DNA of 64,000 nucleotides from contig JAGVRJ010000007.1 in NCBI GenBank assembly GCA_019059635.1, positions 248,001 through 312,000 of the forward strand. The letters are read 5' to 3'. The stretch comes from Proales similis. Lineage: Eukaryota; Rotifera; Eurotatoria; Ploima; Proalidae. The notes beneath the pieces were generated by a model. The model was not told where the DNA came from. It saw only the letters and a program-made list of their open reading frames with translations, and did not search any database. Both the position numbers and the translations under genes were made by a program. Positions 12,012-23,300 of the stretch are shown here, one piece after another (position 1 is the first letter of the stretch; the number at the start of each line of letters is the position of its first letter).

Positions 12012-14470
12012 TTGGCGCAAATTAGCTGAAATGAATCATTAAAGGCCCAAGCTGGTCGGTGGTGGTGATTATCTCTACGAGGCAGACAAAAGAGGAAAAA
12101 CGATGAGGCACGATTGGCCACAATCTACGAAAGCCAAAGTCCAAAACTGATTGGAGCGCGAGCAAATCTCATTAAGTCGAGCCTTGTCAAACGCGCAGCC
12201 TATTGGATGCTGCCGCTCTCACTCCGCCAGCACAAGTCGTCATTCCAAATAAAGATAATAACTCGGCGAACCAGAGGCGCTGCTCATTTAAATTGTTTTC
12301 ATTTTTTTGAACAATCGTTGCTCTGATGGCTAATTGCCATTGCGTTCCAAATTAGCTGGTCCACACGTTCAGACAGAAAACAAATCTGATGAAACAAAGC
12401 TGAAAAGCCAAGAGGACGTCAGAGCGACGTTCTACAGGCCTCCGTTCGCAAACAAAACACAGAGGCAAGGACGCGCTTATCTGGCTCTGATTGAGAGTTG
12501 TCGTTTTGCTCACGTTTATGTTAGAAAATGAGCCGAGAGGAGAAAAGAATTAATTTCCCGGCTGCCTCGTTGACGTGTCTGTTGCGTGTTGCGCTCGTTT
12601 AAGCAAACAACAAGTGAACGGCTCGAACTTGAATATTGTGGAAGTGGTGGAACGTAGATGATAGAACGATTGAGCCAGTCTGCGTCGAGATCTCATGACC
12701 GTGCAGATTGACTCTAATTAAACGCGCTTGCAATCATCCAGGCGGCGAGATTAAACAATTTGATTATTTACGTGACCAGAATTCACTCACTCTGCCTGTC
12801 TTTGCTATCTCTCGCTCCTTCATTCATTCACTGCCTGCCTGTCTGTCTGTCTGTTTGAGAGTGCGTGTGTGTGTTTTGGTGCAGTGGTGGCGTTTGCGGC
12901 CAGGGAGCGGCTGCCGTTTCGACAAATGACACCTGTGATTAAGACGATCGAGTTAATTATACGCCAACTAGATAGAAGAGCGCATGACATTTTGCCGACC
13001 ACCACCTTCATCATTTCACTTGCCTGCCTGCGCATCATAGAGCGCCAGCAGTGTCAATCTCATACAAGCAGTCAGATTGAACTCAATCTAGCCGATGCGG
13101 ACGCCAGCGTTTAGGTGTGATGGGATCGATTTGTTTAATGAGCACAATTGGAGCGCTCAGCACGCAAACTGCCAGCCAGCCAGCCAGTAAGCCATATTGT
13201 TCGCCTCACGCTCAATCGACTCCTGGCCTAGCTCGTCGATTATCCGACCAGACCGCGCAACGGTGCCTCGCTATCTCTATTCCGGGCGCCAGCTCTCTTG
13301 TCGGTTCTTGCCTCGTTCTATTCTCACTTTTACTTTTCCGTTTTACTTTTCAACCTCGGCCAACTTTTATGAGCGAGCGACGCCTCCAGTCTTAATTGCG
13401 TTCTAATTTGAAACCGATTTAATTAAAATTAATTTGGCGTTAAATGAAACAGTTGAACTCGTCTATCATTGTCTAGTGGGGGCCGATTTTCAAGATAACT
13501 TTTATTTATTTCGGTCGTCAAGATTGCCTTCTCAGATAAGCACGATAACCTCCGAATCTGAAATTCAATACCGCCCCTTGTTCTAGGCCTATTCTGTTCA
13601 CTGGGCGCCAAACGGGACGGAGCTAAATGGCGCTTTAACTACTTTCCGCTCTGAATCCTACTAGTGGAGGCTGAACCGTGTTCCCTAATCAAGAATCTTG
13701 CATCTCCGATCCGACCGAATAGAACATGAGAGAGGGCCGCATCTATCGAGCTGATTATCTAATATCGAAAACGAACCCTTTCCACAGGATATTGTCGCGC
13801 GTGCGTAACCGACGCCGGCGGATGTGTGCAGCACTATTCAGCTGCTACACAGTCTCAAATAGAATTCTCTTGTTTTCTCAAATAAAATTGCCTCGCTCTT
13901 CTATTTTGAATGCACGACGCTTCGATGTCGCATGAACGTGAGCTCACGTTTTTTGTTGAGTAATTGCACCTAAACGAACAATGCGAGCAGCTTTTAGACA
14001 CGGACTGGTTGCAATGAGAAAAGAGCACGAGTATATCATAACAACTTCAAATTGAACTCTAACACGTGAGGTGAACTCTCACCTTGAGTTGTTGGGAGGC
14101 AACGATTGCGGGCAATTATGAATTGACTCTATGATAATGGAATTTATGCTTATAAACGCTCACCATAGGACTAAACGCGTTGAGTCCAGCCTAAATCTTG
14201 CATAATTTGCACTGCGCCTGGGTTGTGAAATGGGTGAGTGGGAGAAGCCATGCTTGCTCCGCTTCTGTTCTCTGTTTGTATCAGCCTGAGATGGTCTGTT
14301 TCGTTGACGAGCAACAGGCGCCTTATGGGCACCATTGACGCCGCTGCTGCTGCTGCCGCCGCTAGATATGCACTTGGTGGCCTCATTGTTCACTCAAGTG
14401 TCATTGTTTTTGCAATTTCATTCTTTTCAGATGCTTTTTCCTACTCAAGAGGTTAACCAGTTGTCGTTCA
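12012..14470. other. 2.5-kb non-coding region upstream of engrailed
   Basis: No supportable coding frame on either strand. It separates the divergently transcribed engrailed and Patched-domain genes. In a genome where spacers are often under 500 nt, this length suggests cis-regulatory DNA for engrailed, an inference only. Contains AT-rich homeodomain-type sites (several TTAATTA/TTTAATTA cores near 13420-13435) and short CTGT/CTGC repeats (about 12834-12854). Confidence 0.4.
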
Positions 14471-14476
14471 GTAGCC

Positions 14477-14484
14477 TATAAATA
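14477..14484 (+). promoter_or_regulatory. TATA box of the Patched-domain gene
   Basis: TATAAATA 50 nt upstream of the ATG at 14527, implying a transcription start near 14507 and a 5' UTR of about 20 nt. Confidence 0.6.
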
Positions 14485-14526
14485 ATCCGCTAGTCGCCGA
14501 TCAAAAAAGGAAAACTATTCGCAACA

Positions 14527-17506
14527 ATGTTTCACTTTCTGTTCGAAAAAGTCAACTCGACCATCGAGCGGATATTCGCTTTCTACGGCCGCGCTCTCGC
14601 CACCTACCACCTGCCCATCATCTTGGTCGCATTTCTGCTAAACGCATTCCTCTCTGTCGGCATTCTGTTCATCCAAAACATAACAAGCACTGATGAGCTC
14701 TTCATGCCGGTCGACAGCAAGGCAATACTCGAACAGGCTCGAGTCAAAGAGCTCTTCAATAGCACCTACGAGTTGAACAACAACTTCTACTTGCATCAAA
14801 TGCTCGACCTGGGCACCTGGGCCGAGATCAATTTTCGTCCTTGCAATCTCTCCGATCAGAATGTGCTCCAGACCAAGTACATCGAGGAGATACGAGCTGT
14901 CCACGATTATCTGCTGACGAGCACCTATTTCGAAGAGAACGGCACAAAGATCTACTTTGAGGACGTGTGCGCCAGACGCGACGGCCAATGCATAATAGAC
15001 GGCTTCAATCTTCTCGACAAGAACTTCTACCAGTTTTGGCTGAAGGCCTCCTCGATTCGCAAAAGCCGCAGTCGGCAAGAGTACATTGAGCTGCACAACA
15101 CGAGCCATTATCCGGAAAATCCGAACGAATTCCGAAATTACATAAAACTGGACAGCGAGGGAGCAAGTCTGACCGATCTCAAGTACAACTTAGGTGAGTA
15201 GGAGGCTAGATGTCGAGCTTGACAGGGGCTCGTTCGATTTGTGCGAAATTTCTAACACGAACTTGACCAATGAAGGCAAAGACTTCAGAGTGAATTTTGT
15301 CGAAGAGAGCCAGGGCGGCCAGGAGCCGGGCTTCGCCAGTTTGCTCAAACTTCGCTACAATCTAAAGAGCAGCGCCGAAGAAGGCGACCCAATTGTACGC
15401 AAGTGGGAGCTCAAGCTTCTAGAGCAAATCGACGCCCTGAAGAAAAACTACTCAAACGGCGAGAGCAACTGCCAAGTCGAGTCCGATGACATATCGGTGC
15501 TCAAGAACCTACGCATCACATACGCGACGTCGCAGTCGCTCGACCTTGAAATGGACGCCAACATGGCACTTGATACCAAACTGATCGCCGGCACATTCAT
15601 GCTGATCATGATATTCGCTACGCTGCTCATGTCGGTCAACACAAACTGTCTGACCTCGCCGGGCTTGCTCGTGCCGCTCACAGGCATCGCGTCGTCCATG
15701 TTCGGCATGACGAGCGCCTTTGGTCTGCTTGGATGGCTCGGGTTCAAGGGCTGCACTCTGATCTATGTGATTCCGTTCTTGGTGCTGGGCATCGGCATCG
15801 ACGACATGTTCCTTATCTATTCGGCCTACAAGCGCCACCGAACCAAAGAGAGCGACCTGAGCAAGCTGATGGAGGCCACTCTGCGCCATTCGGGCACAAG
15901 CATCACCATCACATCGCTGACCGACTTTGTCGCTTTTGTGGTCGGAATCACGACCGGATTCAAAAGCGTGCAGATATTCTGCTTTTTTGCCGGCTTTTCG
16001 ATCGCGTTCTGCTACCTGTACCAGGTGACCATATTCGCCGGAGCGCTCTGCTTGCACACAATTCGAATCGGCAAGGGCAAGAACGCGTTCATAATCTGCA
16101 TGGACCAGGATGAGGCCAGCTGGTGGCCAACATGCAACAATAAACAGCGAGAAACGGCCACAGAGCGTGAGCTGGAGAACCTACGCGCTCAAGACGCTGA
16201 GCCGTTGAGCATTGAAGCGGCAATTCCAACGGTCGCCAAGAGACCTGCATTTTTCGAACGACTCAAACTTACTTGGGAGAGGCTGTTCAGCTTCATGATT
16301 TGCAGCAGACGCGGCAAACTGCTCACTGCGCTCATCTACGCCGTTTACATCAGCTCGTCCATATGGCTGGCGCTTCAGATTCGCGAGGGCATCAATCTGG
16401 GCGATCTGGTCTCCGATTTCTCCTACTATTCCAAGTACATAAACGAGAACGCGCAGCAGACCGAAGTGTTTCCTGTGGTCATGTTGGTGATCGAAAAACC
16501 GGTCGACTACGACAACTCACAGGTGAGAATGAGCATAATGAACTTGATGAACGACGCCAGCAAGATAGACGGCATCGGCGAGCATTTAAAACTGAACTGG
16601 CTGAACAATTTCATCGACATGCGGCTGGACTACAAGCAGAGTCTGGAGACACTGATCGACAGCCTGGTCGGCTTCTCGCCCTTCATGAACGACCTGGTGA
16701 TCAGAGTGCATACAAACCACAGCGAAACGTTTCAAAAGAGCCTCTACCAAGTCTACAAGGACGGCGATCACGAGCGCACTGACGTGGTGGCCTTTGACAT
16801 AGTCGCGTCCAGAATGTTCGTTCAGTATGACATGATCACTTTTTCGTCGGCAGACGCCAAGCCGATGCATTTGCTGCGAAAGCTGTGCCGCGAATCGGAC
16901 TTGCCCGTGTTCCCCTATTCGGTTACGTTCAAGTACTACGAGCAGTTTGAGCAGACCTTTCCCAATGTGGTCCAGACGTTCATCATTGCGCTCGAGGCCA
17001 TGTACCTGATCGCGATCTTGTTCGTGCCCGATCTTGTCTCAGTGACCTGTATCATATTCAGCATGCTCTCCATCATGGTCGGTCTCATTGGCTACATGCA
17101 CCTGTGGGGCTTGACTCTCAGCTCTCTGACCATGATCGAGCTTATCATGAGCGTCGGCTTCTGCGTCGACTTTAGCGCTCACATTGTGCACGCGTTCATC
17201 GCCGGAGTGGGCACTGGCTCTCGTGACCAGCGGGCGCTCAAGGCCTGCATGCGCGTCGGAATGCCCATCTTCAACTCGGCCATCTCGACCATAATCGGCA
17301 TCGGTCTGATGGCCTTCTGTCGCTCCTATGTGTTTCGCTCGTTTTTCAAAACTCTCTTCATACTCATGTGCTTGGGCCTACTCAATTCGCTTCTCTTTTT
17401 GCCCGTTTTGTTGTCATTGATTGGTCCCGACTGGCCCATGCACCGAGTATCTCCCCCAGAACAGCCGCAGTCGGATACGCAAAAAAAAGCTCAACAAAGC
17501 ATTTAG
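14527..17506 (+). CDS. Patched domain-containing (PTR/PTCHD family) RND-type membrane protein
   Basis: Exons 14527-15193 and 15276-17506 with an 82-nt intron; 965 aa. One N-terminal TM (LPIILVAFLLNAFLSVGILF), a large extracellular loop, a sterol-sensing domain of five TMs (from about residue 323) containing GIGIDDMFLIYSAYKRH, a second extracellular loop with NHSE sequon, and a second bundle of TMs with SVGFCVDFSAHIVHAF. The two GxxxD-type motifs in TM4 and TM10 (GIGIDD, GFCVD) are the proton-relay acids of RND transporters, retained here. This layout matches Patched-related proteins rather than Patched itself, given the short C-tail without PPxY. Substrate unknown; sterol/lipid transport and effects on Hedgehog signalling are family-level inferences. 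Confidence 0.88.
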
Positions 17507-17976
17507 GCTCGCAATTGGCCTCTCGCCAGACAACTAAAATGTTTCAATCGCAATCAATAGAACAGTGAATTTGTAGTCTCTTTATGTTGCTTTGTTCTTT
17601 ATTTCCAAACTTGGTTCCTCTCTCTCTCTTTCTCGTCAAAGTCAAGCGAATAAAGCTTTATTTCAATGTGTGGAGAAGAGAGTAGAAGCTCCGCAATCGG
17701 AAGAATTTCGATTCGAAAAAGCCGATAATGGCACGTCAAATGTGAAGAGGCGGGCGGGTGAGGCCATTTGAATTTAAGCAAGAAACAGACACTCAAACAA
17801 GTAACATGCTTGCAGGCAACCCGGCAGCCATGGCGGCGGATTTGTCAACAATCGATTACGTCTGTACAAGCAACTAAACGCTATGTACAAAATTGTTTAA
17901 AAAAAAAAACAATGAATCAGATGCATAATTGTGAAATACGAGCAGAGTAGCAGTGGCATCTGGCTTTTCAAGAGAT

Positions 17977-18752
17977 TCACTCAAAGAAGCCGAAGAGCTG
18001 GGCGTTGAGTTCGGCCAGAAAGCGGACGAGGCGGTCGCTTGTTTGCTTGAATGTGCGCTTGGCGCAGTCGAATCCAGGAAATTCGTGAAGCTCGCGCAGA
18101 TGCATGTGGTTGATGAGCGACAGGGTCAAAATGAATAGAACCGACGCGACAATGAGCTGCAGCAGTTGGCGGACGCTGAATCTCAAATAGCCGGCGTTGA
18201 AGCGCCTGTTCATCTGGGCGCATATACACGAACACCAAGAGGACTGTTTGGAAGAGGCACGTTTCGACTCTCTCTTGCTGTCACTTGGCGGCGCCGGCGT
18301 GGAGCTTTTAATGGCGGCAGACGGAAGCGGCGTGCGGCTGCGAAGCTCATATCGTCCAGTGGGCACTTCGCTCACCGACGAGACGGTCGACTCGCTTAAT
18401 TGAGTTCGTGCTGCAGTTGCGCTTAGCGACGATGCGTTCGACGAAGCTCTTGTGGACCTGCGCGGTGGCTTGGCCGTAACAGGAGCTGAACTCTATAATT
18501 CAAGGCCATTTGAACTTATTCGCCATCGGACATCCAATCGATTGGGCATCGACTCACCTTTGTCTTGGTGCTGCGGCTGGTCGAAGCAGAAGTGCGACCG
18601 CGCGACTTGCTGCGCGCTTTGGGACGCGAACTGCTTCGCTTGTTTGCCGCCGGAATTGAGGGCGGCTCGCTGAGACGAGCGGGCGCCTTGCGACGACGAC
18701 CGACTCTGGTTGCGTTGGCCTCGGGCGAACCACTTTGCGCTGTAGCGGGCAT
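17977..18752 (-). CDS. Basic single-pass membrane protein (inner-nuclear-membrane-like), unknown
   Basis: Exons 18752-18558 and 18492-17977, phase 0, 65-nt intron; 236 aa. The N-terminal 150 residues are Ser/Arg/Lys-rich with SRPKARSKSRGRTSAS and RRKAPARLSEPP. One strong TM (about 174-193, LLQLIVASVLFILTLSLI) and a 43-aa C-terminal domain ending FGFFE follow. No LEM domain or other known fold is visible. A highly basic disordered N-terminus before a single C-terminal TM is the layout of several inner-nuclear-envelope proteins, so that location is my inference. I do not recognise the family. Confidence 0.6.
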
Positions 18753-19540
18753 GGTGTGGCGTGACCTTGTTAACTCTTTGTCTAGAAATTAAGCGTATAA
18801 ACATGTTTATGTATTAATGGGGCAGAAAGTGCGAAACGGGATGGACATGTCTGATGAGCGCGCGGCGTGGAATGAGGGCCGCATTCAGTTTGGAAATGTG
18901 AGTTGAAGAATTCAGGCAAAGATGGCGGCCGACGACTGTGTTTATGGCGCATTATGGCGCTGTTGTCTGCTCTCGTTGAGTCGGGCGGGGCATATTGGGT
19001 CAGTTGTACGATGTTGGCAGCTGCCCAACTCGAGCGCCCAACCAAACATGAGCATGAATCGCTCGAATAGATCTATAGCAAGCCTGCCAATCAGCGCCAG
19101 TAGTCGGTGCGCTAAACAATCGAATTATTATAATTTGGCGGCTATTATCGAACATAATGGGCGAATTATCGACATCGCCGTGTGTTGTGTGCGGCGTGCC
19201 AGGCGCTATTCGATTGGACAGGACGGGACAGAATTATCCAAGAGGCGGCAAGAATGATGAAATCTCACTCTGAAGGGTCAAGCGGCCCAAAGCGGAGGGC
19301 TGGGCCAGTGCAAGGTCACGGCCGAGATAAGATAAGCAAACAAGGCGCATAAATGCGCAAGTTGTGAGTGGACAATTGGCGTCGAGGTCGCATAAATTAG
19401 CTGTGCACTTGGACGGGGAGGAAATGACCCTTGGCGACCTTGAATCTTATACAAGCCAACCAGTACACACGCCGCTGATGTTATATTACTCGAACACTCT
19501 ACCTCAGTCAGTCGACACAGCGTTGTTCGTGTACTCGCCA
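18753..19540. other. Non-coding region upstream of the hairpin cluster
   Basis: No coding frame supported. The distal half (from about 19270) carries several nuclear-receptor half-sites and a tandem GATA site, listed separately. Confidence 0.4.
19274..19444 (+). promoter_or_regulatory. Cluster of nuclear-receptor half-sites and GATA sites
   Basis: AGGGTCA at 19274-19280, CAAGGTCA at 19311-19318 (NR5/ERR-type extended half-site), AGATAAGATAAG at about 19325-19336 (two overlapping GATA sites), and on the minus strand AAGGTC and AAGGGTCA as a near-direct repeat within 19425-19444. They lie 100-300 nt upstream of the TATA-like box of the hairpin transcript. Motif calls are by eye; function is inferred. 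Confidence 0.35.
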
Positions 19541-19551
19541 GTACACCACAC

Positions 19552-19559
19552 TATTTAAA
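19552..19559 (+). promoter_or_regulatory. TATA-like box of the putative pri-miRNA
   Basis: TATTTAAA about 70 nt upstream of the first hairpin; a start near 19580 would give a transcript of about 760 nt ending at the AATAAA at 20319. Confidence 0.4.
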
Positions 19560-19625
19560 TGGACTGGCCCGCACAGACGAATCACAACCGAAGCAAAGAA
19601 GCTCTCCGAGACCGAACGTGTTACG

Positions 19626-19709
19626 CAAGGCGGCCGTGTCACTGTTTAATGTAGCCTCGTTAGTTCAGAGCGTACCGGGCTGCATTCGAATGGTGGCATG
19701 TAGGCCTTG
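19626..19709 (+). ncRNA. miRNA-type hairpin 1
   Basis: 5' arm 19626-19657 pairs with 3' arm 19677-19709 with few mismatches, one 1-nt bulge and several G-U pairs. Loop about 19 nt. The shared 5' segment CACTGTTTAATGTAGCCTCG sits at 19640-19659, the usual place of a 5p product. Confidence 0.72.
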
Positions 19710-19863
19710 GTGAACGCCACACAAGCCAAGTCAATCGCTGCTTGTTGTGTAATGCTGTGGATCGCCCAACTAAAATACGGTGTAGCGGTTATCGACAAGG
19801 TTAGTACCGCTTCGCCCGATTTTAGTGCCAGCGAATGCAGTCCAACTACTCGATCGAATTGGG

Positions 19864-19950
19864 TGGGCGCATGGCTCACACTGTTAAATGTAGCCTCGTT
19901 AGTCAACAAGCACGAGACCACGTTCTAACGGTGAGACCCATCGGCGCCCA
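19864..19950 (+). ncRNA. miRNA-type hairpin 2
   Basis: Long stem between 19864-19899 and 19912-19950. Isolated mismatches and small bulges only. Loop TAGTCAACAAGC. Shared segment CACTGTTAAATGTAGCCTCG at 19879-19898. The single change in the core (A for T after ACTGTT) leaves pairing intact. Confidence 0.75.
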
Positions 19951-20024
19951 TGCAGCTCCTTACTGTTTATTAATAGCCTCGCTGGACCCAGTGCGAGTTT
20001 ATTTTTAAGCAGTTAAGAGCCATG
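19949..20024 (+). ncRNA. miRNA-type hairpin 3
   Basis: Stem between 19949-19982 and 19993-20024, 10-nt loop. Shared segment TACTGTTTATTAATAGCCTCG (21 nt, split by reader as TACTGTT / TATTAA / TAGCCTCG) at 19961-19981. Its base touches that of hairpin 2, so the two are spaced as tightly as possible. Confidence 0.75.
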
Positions 20025-20063
20025 GTCCCCTCAGCCAGGGACAGACTGTCCGACCAGGAAATG

Positions 20064-20150
20064 GCCGCTGGTCGGTACTGTTTACTGATAGCCTCGTGTG
20101 GCTTCCTCCTCATTCACGAGTCTACAGTGAAGCAGTTACCGATCGCCGGT
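20064..20150 (+). ncRNA. miRNA-type hairpin 4
   Basis: Stem between 20064-20098 and 20115-20150, loop about 16 nt. Nearly uninterrupted pairing around the shared segment, which runs TACTGTT / TACTGA / TAGCCTCG at 20076-20096. The lower stem extends into GC-rich flanks. Confidence 0.78.
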
Positions 20151-20189
20151 TGGCGTTCGTCGACCGCTCGCGTCACTCTCGACCGCACT

Positions 20190-20275
20190 GCCAGCCAACT
20201 CTTCACTGTTTTACATTAGCCTCGCTAGTTCTCGTCTGCCGGGCTTGTGCAAACAGTCGAATATTTGGAACTGGC
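20190..20275 (+). ncRNA. miRNA-type hairpin 5
   Basis: Stem between 20190-20222 and 20241-20275, loop about 18 nt. Shared segment CACTGTT / TTACAT / TAGCCTCG at 20204-20224. Pairing is weaker in the lower stem (2-nt bulge and isolated mismatches) but the arm register matches the other four. Confidence 0.68.
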
Positions 20276-20318
20276 TTTATGGTGGCAACATTTATTCTCT
20301 TAAACAAATTTTATGGCC

Positions 20319-20324
20319 AATAAA
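20319..20324 (+). terminator. Poly(A) signal of the hairpin transcript
   Basis: AATAAA 44 nt after the fifth hairpin and 19 nt before the ANKAR stop codon on the other strand. Confidence 0.5.
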
Positions 20325-20342
20325 ACCGTTTCAAGTCGAAAA

Positions 20343-23300
20343 TTAACGCTTCCCAGAGTGTTTCATTTGGGTGATCGATCTCCCAGGCTGTCTGGGCGCG
20401 TCTCTCAGTCGTTTGTTCATGGGTGCCGATTGAGAGCGTTTCACAAATTCCGAACTGCTCACTTCCATCAAGTTGGGAATTTGGTAAAAGCTGGTTGTTT
20501 CTTCTGCGTTCTGTCCGGCCGATTCCGACTCTTCCTGATTGCTGTTTGAGTAAAGCTTTACGTGGCGTTTAGCAATCAGTCGTGGAAGTCCTAGTTGACG
20601 CGCAGTCTCGAAGCTCTGCACAAACTGGCGCGAGATTTTCGTGTCTGCTCGAATGTTGCCCATCAGCTTTTGATAGAGCTGCGGCGCATTTCGGCAGTTG
20701 TGAAGCAAGTGCCGCGACGCCGTGCGGTTAAAGGTTAAAAAGCCGAGCGTGACTGCACACGAGAAGCGGATTTCTGAATTGTCCGAGCTGAGCAGGTCAC
20801 AGAGGATGTTGACGGCGTCGCAAGTGACCATGGCTTCGGCGATGCCCGAGCGAGAGTGCGCCACGCTGCTCAAGTACCCGGCACTCTCTATGATCACATG
20901 GTCGTCGGGCAGCAGGAGCAGACCGACCAGACGACTGACTGCCATGGCCGTCAGTGAGATCGGCTCGGCGCCTGAGAGCACTCGGGCAAGCACAATAACT
21001 TGGAAGCATGCTTTGCTCAGCTGCGATCCGATTATGTCTCTGGTCTCGAAGAATATGCGATAGCGCTCGTAGGAGATGCCACCGCAGCTCCTCAAGTCGT
21101 GCTGTCTGTCCGGGTTATTGAACGCCAGCGTTGTGATGGCCATTCCGGCCCGCAGACGAGTATCCTGTTTGAAAATGGTCACCAAAAGGAGTTGCATAAT
21201 TCGAATCGAAGCTGACACGTTACCAAGTCGTCGGTCTCGAGCAGAGAGAGAACCTTTGAGATGTCTAAACGGTGAATGACCTGCTCTGTGTTGTGGATGT
21301 TGTTCAACAGCAGACACGCGATCGTGTACGTTGCCTCAATGCGAACCAGTTGACTGCGGGGATGGTCGAACAGACGAAGCAGAATATCGAGCGCGCCCTT
21401 CTCGGCCAGTTCCATTTGACTTTCGGCATTGTTCACCAGCGCAATGTCCACACACATCGCAGCCATGGTCTCGATGACGGCGAGCACAACCTGGCTGCTC
21501 GCCTGCTCAAGCCTCTCTCCTCTGACCAGGCGCATGAGCGAGTCGACGCCGTTCGCCTCGAGCATTTGCCGCTGATATTTGACATTTTCGTGCACAAGCG
21601 AGACAATGCATTTGCAGCCGACGTACTGCAGTCGTTCAGATTTGGACATGAGCATGCTGATTATTTGATTGATTCCGACTCGGGCGGCGATCGCGCGCCG
21701 CTGCGAATTCCTTCGGCCACACAGCGCCCATATGGTGAGCGCGGCTTGCTCTCTGACCAAAATCGCCCAGTCTTCCATTCCGGCTTTTATCTTTGAACAA
21801 TGCCGATTAGAGAGGGAGAGACACACACAGACCAACACAAAGTGCGTCAGTGTGGTTAATGTGCAAGCAAATCATTCGCTACAGTGGCAAATCCAAACTT
21901 GTTAATCATCATCGGCCAAACAAATCAACTTTAAAACCAAAGCCAAAGCAAAGCAACAAAACGGCACCTACTGTCGCTCCGATGTAGTACATTTTCTGCA
22001 CATTTTTGAAAAAAAAATGATAATCGTAATTATAGTCGAACGAATAAGCATGCAAATATCGGACAGAAGGGTCTCATTCCTGCCTAACTTGTGCCTGACC
22101 ACGCGGGGACATGAGGGTAGACTTGAAGGGGGGGGGGAGATTGAACCGCATGCGAAGGGTCGGACAGAGGGAAGGAATTCATGCAGACTGTCTGAATCAA
22201 ATCGCTCGCTCTGGATACCTTCATCTCAAAGAAGTGTCTAAAGTCAAGCGAAAGCAAATGCTCGGCGGTCGCCGACCGAATCAGAATGGTCAAGTAAAAG
22301 TGGTTTCTTCTCAAGTCGAGTCGACGCCGCAAGCTGGTCGGGTCCTGGTGCGTCTCCTGGTCAGCCGGTCAACTCTCAATCACACTCGTCCACTTACCTC
22401 GAGCAGTTTGATGAGCATCTTGACTGTGTCCAGTTTGAGAACAAACTGCTGCACGGTGCTATTGCCGATGGTTAGAGATTCTATTGCCAGACAGGCCTTG
22501 AGCTGCACTGTCACGTTGCGCGAATGAAACAGGCCTGCGATGGGCTCGACCACGCCTTCTTCCAACGCTTTTGTCTGCGTCTCTTTGTTCTCGTGGGTTA
22601 AAGCTGAAACGGCGGCGGCCACCGACGACTTGAGCAAGTCTACGAATGAGCGTTGAATCGCGCGACTAACAAGCCAGTGCCGACTCTACCCACCCGAGTC
22701 GAGATGGAGCAGTGCGACCAGTTTGGCAAGTATTCCGCTCTCGCAGCAGAATAGCTGATTGTCTCTGTTCTCTTTGCACAAGATCTCGATTGCGTTCACC
22801 GAGTTCACCAACAGATCCTCTTGTCTGCTGTCAAGCAGCTGGACCAGGCATTGGAGCGAGCCGAGCTTGGCAAACACTTCTTTCCAAACGGCGTCCACCG
22901 AGCTCATGTCAGCGATCAGAATGGCACAACGCGATTTGACATCATCGCTCTGCGACGTGGCCAACAACTTGGCCAATATGTCCTTCATGTCCGCAACAGT
23001 GGTCAGTCTCTTTCTGATTTCAATTTGATCGCTCAAATTCGACAGCACCGACAGCGCGGTCAAAGTCAGACTATGATCGGTTGACTTGAGGCCAGCGCGA
23101 CAGATTGCGCACAGTCTTTCCACGCCATCAGCGTCCATGATCTTTTTCCAGTGGCGTTGATCGTTCAAGGTCAATGTTTGGAGACAAGTCACTGCAGCGC
23201 GTTGATCGTCCTGGTTGTCACGAGCGACCAGCTCAACAAGCAGCCGCCACACGGGCAGCTTTTCGTAATCCTGCTCGATGAAATATTCGATTATGTTGGT

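Larger units (their letters stand above)
19580..20340 (+). ncRNA. Putative polycistronic pri-miRNA carrying five related hairpins
   Basis: The unit runs from about 30 nt after a TATA-like box to just after a poly(A) signal (AATAAA, 20319-20324). It contains five stem-loops of 76-87 nt, listed separately, whose 5' arms share Y-ACTGTT-(5 or 6 nt)-TAGCCTCG, i.e. a 20-21-nt segment, while loops and 3' arms differ but compensate. No protein frame spans it. The 3' end abuts the tail end of ANKAR on the opposite strand (stop at 20343). Boundaries of the transcript are inferred. Confidence 0.75.

Noticed and set aside
14066-14092. TGAGGTGAACTCTCACCTT, resembling a let-7 seed with a small hairpin
   Set aside because: Only the first bases resemble let-7, the stem is six base pairs, and no longer arm pairing exists.
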